DNA from: Solirubrobacterales bacterium
GTDB lineage: Bacteria; Actinomycetota; Thermoleophilia; Solirubrobacterales; 70-9
Assembly (NCBI GenBank): GCA_009691195.1
Contig: SHVA01000004.1
Span: 1-64,000, forward strand
Direction: 5' to 3'
DNA length: 64,000 bases
This document shows positions 62,801 through 64,000 of this stretch, piece after piece. The position numbers were made by a program, and so were the translations under genes. Positions within the stretch are counted from its first letter, which is position 1. Each line of letters starts with the position of its first letter. The notes under the pieces were generated by a model. The model worked only from the letters and a program-made list of their open reading frames with translations. It ran no database searches and was not told where the DNA came from.

Positions 62801-62976
62801 TGCTCGCCGACGAGAAGGTGGACGTCGGCAGCTCCCCCGACGACCTGGAGCGGGTGGAGGCGGTCGTGCTCGAGGTCGGCGAGGGGATCATGGGCCAGGA
62901 CTTCGAGCCGAGGCCGTCGCCGGAGATCTGCTCCTGGTGTGACTTCCGGCTGATCTGCCCGGCTTCTGAAGCCTAG
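59827..62976 (+). CDS. UvrD-like helicase-nuclease (AdnA/AddB-like) with altered Walker A
   Basis: This 1049-residue protein has a Q-motif (LSEGQRRVIDH) and a Walker A loop GVAGSGRTE in which Arg37 replaces the essential Lys. The Walker B-like VDELEDA is at 238-244, an SF1 motif follows (LDSLKGLEFEHLFLVGLH), and motif VI is YVAMTRAS. The C-terminal PD-(D/E)xK nuclease has GRVDRVDEL and EVIDYKTG (Asp950, Lys952). Cys821, Cys1035, Cys1038 and Cys1044 form an iron-sulfur staple. This is the plan of AdnA-type subunits of the recombination helicase-nucleases. A partner with an active motor (AdnB) would be expected but is not in the window. TAGCCT lies 7 bases before ATG. Confidence 0.85.
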   Translation: MPADHAPTAESLSEGQRRVIDHGEGALLLTGVAGSGRTEALARRLARLAPSGEGVLVLTYSHAAASDLRLRAEEAIEDPFEELAVHPYREAAVRLLREHAVEAGVDPFLERLDSAERLAMLLDRADELPLRRHQIRGNRAGLLARLVERIDALKAAAVTSERFHEWAEQRLGDAADAAERDTAEREAEFARLYEIHDSIIREAGGIDGGEAVLTLSRLLGERPALAAEVARRFPNLIVDELEDACAAELTMLEALARGSRSFVASCDPDQARSREASGGAAWMRRAPVESEEVSLDRSWRYGGGLLDAAHAVISPVPGRLEVPRRPAGPETTVHFWRCANERAEAQATARRVESLLALDGGRAEDICVAVVPGSPDQRTFAAALEERGIPHRISGPGSFFQRPEVRDVIAWLRLLADPADAAAAVRALTKAPVELRSVDLARITTIARRRKLDMISALEAGLESPQIPPEARDRISGFLTLYGAAARAMGEMRADVFVRRLIERIGLRRHRLFGAQPEAAERLRSLSRLGDLAAAWTRREPGGSNRDFVRYLVAVSEAGVSPEDEPSEPAPGAVRVLPLDSLKGLEFEHLFLVGLHAGAIPGSQPAGPPGVPPELGGEAQSHDSEQRRLLYVAMTRASRELVLSRPEATEHEAVRPSPAFKEALAVLGAEEEAQEEELFGPAEGVPAIYRMVQDEVLQEAWRAGGTLNEQRLDTYMDVNRAVARFLELLKVAALIQRQGDERAADALATINDLLIPGISGEQRKALEASGLDDYLLDEERERTRRRELIAKREEPSLEAFLPRRGEGLALSASDIDLYRTCPLKYKFARVFGIPQEPTINQRFGIVIHQVLERFHGPQASGGEEPGSLDHLMSLFEVAWRRSGFGESDDELQFRDRAVEALGRYHARQASSGAQPKWMERKFDFRIGPHHLRGRVDRVDELPDGSYEVIDYKTGPPKGARALATDVQLAIYRLAARAAWQLEAEAAGTYWYVLADEKVDVGSSPDDLERVEAVVLEVGEGIMGQDFEPRPSPEICSWCDFRLICPASEA

Positions 62977-63836
62977 TCCCCGCCCTGCTGGCGGAGGAAC
63001 TGCTCGAAATCACGGGCGATCGCTTCGCCCGAGGGAAGGTCATCGCCCACGTCGAGCTGGTCGGACTGCTCGTCCTCGAGCCGCTTGACCAGCTCCTCGA
63101 TCTCGGGATTGGCGGCGACGGCGCGCCCGACCTGGTCGTCGTAGGTCTCGGTCTCCTCCTCGAGCTCGGAGGCCTCGACCGCAACGCCGACCAACCCCTC
63201 GAGCCGCCGAAGCAGCGCCAGCGCGGCCTTCGGGTTGGGGACCGCGGCGACGTAGTGCGGCACTGCGGCCCAGAGGCTCGCCGACGGCAGGTTCCGCTCC
63301 CGGCAGGCGTCGTGGAGGACCCCGGTGATGCCGGTCGGCCCCTCATAGCTGGAGCGGGCGAGGCCGAGCCGCTCGACCAGCTCGGGGTCGGAGGCAAAAC
63401 CCGTGATCGGGACGGGCATCGTATGCGCCACGTCGGCGATCAGTGCGCCCAGCGTCACCACCATCTCGACCCCGAGCGCGTCGGCGGTCTCGGCGATGCC
63501 GCCGGCGAAGGTGCGCCAGCGAAGGTTCGGCTCGGTGCCGGCCAGCAGCAGCAGGTCACGCTCGGCCTCGGGCGCCGGCGCAGTCAGGAGCACGTTCCCG
63601 GGCCACTCGATCTCGCGCGACTGTCCCTCGGTGAGCGTGATGGTTGGGCGGTTCTCCTGGAAGTCGAAGAACTCCTCGGGGTCGATCTGGCCGGCCACCT
63701 CCGCGTCGAGGGACTCCGCGGCGGTCGTCACGGCGGTCGTGGCGGACCCGGCGGCGTCGTTCCAGCCGGCGAAGGCGCAAACCAGGATCGGGGAGCGAAG
63801 CGGCGGCGGCTGCGTCTCCCACACGAGGGCGTCCAT
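62973..63836 (-). CDS. PAC2-family protein
   Basis: This 287-residue protein has the PAC2 pattern: PILVCAFAGWNDAAGSATTAVTTAAESL, FFDFQENRPTITLTEG, ITGFASDPELVERLGL and GPTGITGVLHDACRERN, then SLWAAVPHYVAAVPNPKAALALLRRLEGL. PAC2 proteins are named for eukaryotic proteasome assembly chaperones; the bacterial ones are common in actinobacteria with no proven role. The C-terminal 60 residues are acidic. ATG 63836 has TAGGCT (reverse strand, 63843-63848) 6 bases upstream. Its stop overlaps the stop of the helicase-nuclease gene. Confidence 0.85.
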   Translation of the reverse strand: MDALVWETQPPPLRSPILVCAFAGWNDAAGSATTAVTTAAESLDAEVAGQIDPEEFFDFQENRPTITLTEGQSREIEWPGNVLLTAPAPEAERDLLLLAGTEPNLRWRTFAGGIAETADALGVEMVVTLGALIADVAHTMPVPITGFASDPELVERLGLARSSYEGPTGITGVLHDACRERNLPSASLWAAVPHYVAAVPNPKAALALLRRLEGLVGVAVEASELEEETETYDDQVGRAVAANPEIEELVKRLEDEQSDQLDVGDDLPSGEAIARDFEQFLRQQGGD

Positions 63837-63923
63837 CGGTCGAGCCTAGCGCGGTTGCTGGGCAACCCCCGGGGCCGCGAACTCGCCTTCATGCGTCCGG
63901 AGCGGCGGGCAAGATTGGAGTTG

Positions 63924-64000
63924 ATGGCCTCAGCCGCTCCAGCCCCCTCAGAAGAGCCGACGCTGGCGGGCCCGGCGATCGCGGAGCTCGGCCCCGGACA
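63924..64000 (+). CDS. Start of an unidentified gene (partial)
   Basis: An open frame from ATG 63924 (TTG 63921 is in frame just before it) runs off the window after 25 codons (MASAAPAPSEEPTLAGPA and on). GGAG lies 4 bases before the TTG. The visible part is Ala/Pro-rich and does not allow assignment. Confidence 0.4.
   Translation, partial: MASAAPAPSEEPTLAGPAIAELGPG

Overview
The window is a GC-rich (roughly 70 %), densely coded bacterial chromosome segment. Its gene content points to the Actinomycetota. It has a fused biotin carboxylase/biotin carrier subunit, a fused PafB-PafC regulator, a DUF2342 metalloprotease, a PAC2-family protein, a seven-iron ferredoxin and a DtxR-type regulator. 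The mix of families suggests the deep class Thermoleophilia (Solirubrobacterales-like), but that placement is inference. I see no prophage, insertion sequence, integrase or CRISPR array.

Layout. 1-4000: a methyltransferase tail, a small carboxylase-epsilon-like protein, dodecin, an ornithine-cyclodeaminase-family enzyme, a secreted hydrolase and a Baeyer-Villiger-type monooxygenase. 4000-10900: a sulfate assimilation block (sulfite reductase, APS reductase, ATP sulfurylase, APS kinase, a PHP phosphoesterase, a cysteine-free Rrf2 regulator and a TauE/SafE permease), with a related inverted-repeat element before sat and before the permease. 10900-16500: acyl-CoA carboxylase alpha subunit, then a NoeA-like methyltransferase, a membrane sulfatase and a 63-residue DPGSGS membrane protein. 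This last trio is the best candidate for an undescribed system. 16500-26000: a haloacid dehalogenase-type protein, succinyl-CoA synthetase, and a run of SnoaL-like genes, several broken genes, an aminotransferase, a DtxR regulator, an SDR and a HAD phosphatase. 26000-41400: a DHPS-like protein, an MrfA-type helicase, tRNA-Phe, MOSC and MFS proteins, a YhaM-like nuclease, PafBC, a metallo-beta-lactamase-fold hydrolase, a large membrane protein, a penicillin-acylase-family protein and a decayed calcium-binding-repeat gene. 41400-45000: the dTDP-rhamnose operon in the order rmlA-D-B-C. 45000-54060: Lhr helicase, Crp/Fnr regulator, Pcm, ASCH and SRPBCC proteins, then groES-groEL behind a CIRCE operator and ending in a strong hairpin terminator. 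54060-64000: a secreted-repeat protein, an NAD-binding epimerase-like protein, ferredoxin, Mrp, a coiled-coil protein with an SOS-like box in its promoter, the DUF2342 protease, an inositol-monophosphatase-family enzyme, a UvrD-like helicase-nuclease whose Walker A lysine is arginine, a PAC2 protein and the start of one more gene.

Three themes cut across the window. First, many genes have a TANNNT hexamer 6 to 10 bases before the start codon and no Shine-Dalgarno sequence, which suggests leaderless transcripts. This also helps choose starts. Second, DNA damage and repair functions recur (MrfA, PafBC, Lhr, the helicase-nuclease, an SOS-like box). Third, at least four reading frames are broken by what looks like a single missing base. 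These may be real decay or assembly errors, so these calls should be checked against reads.
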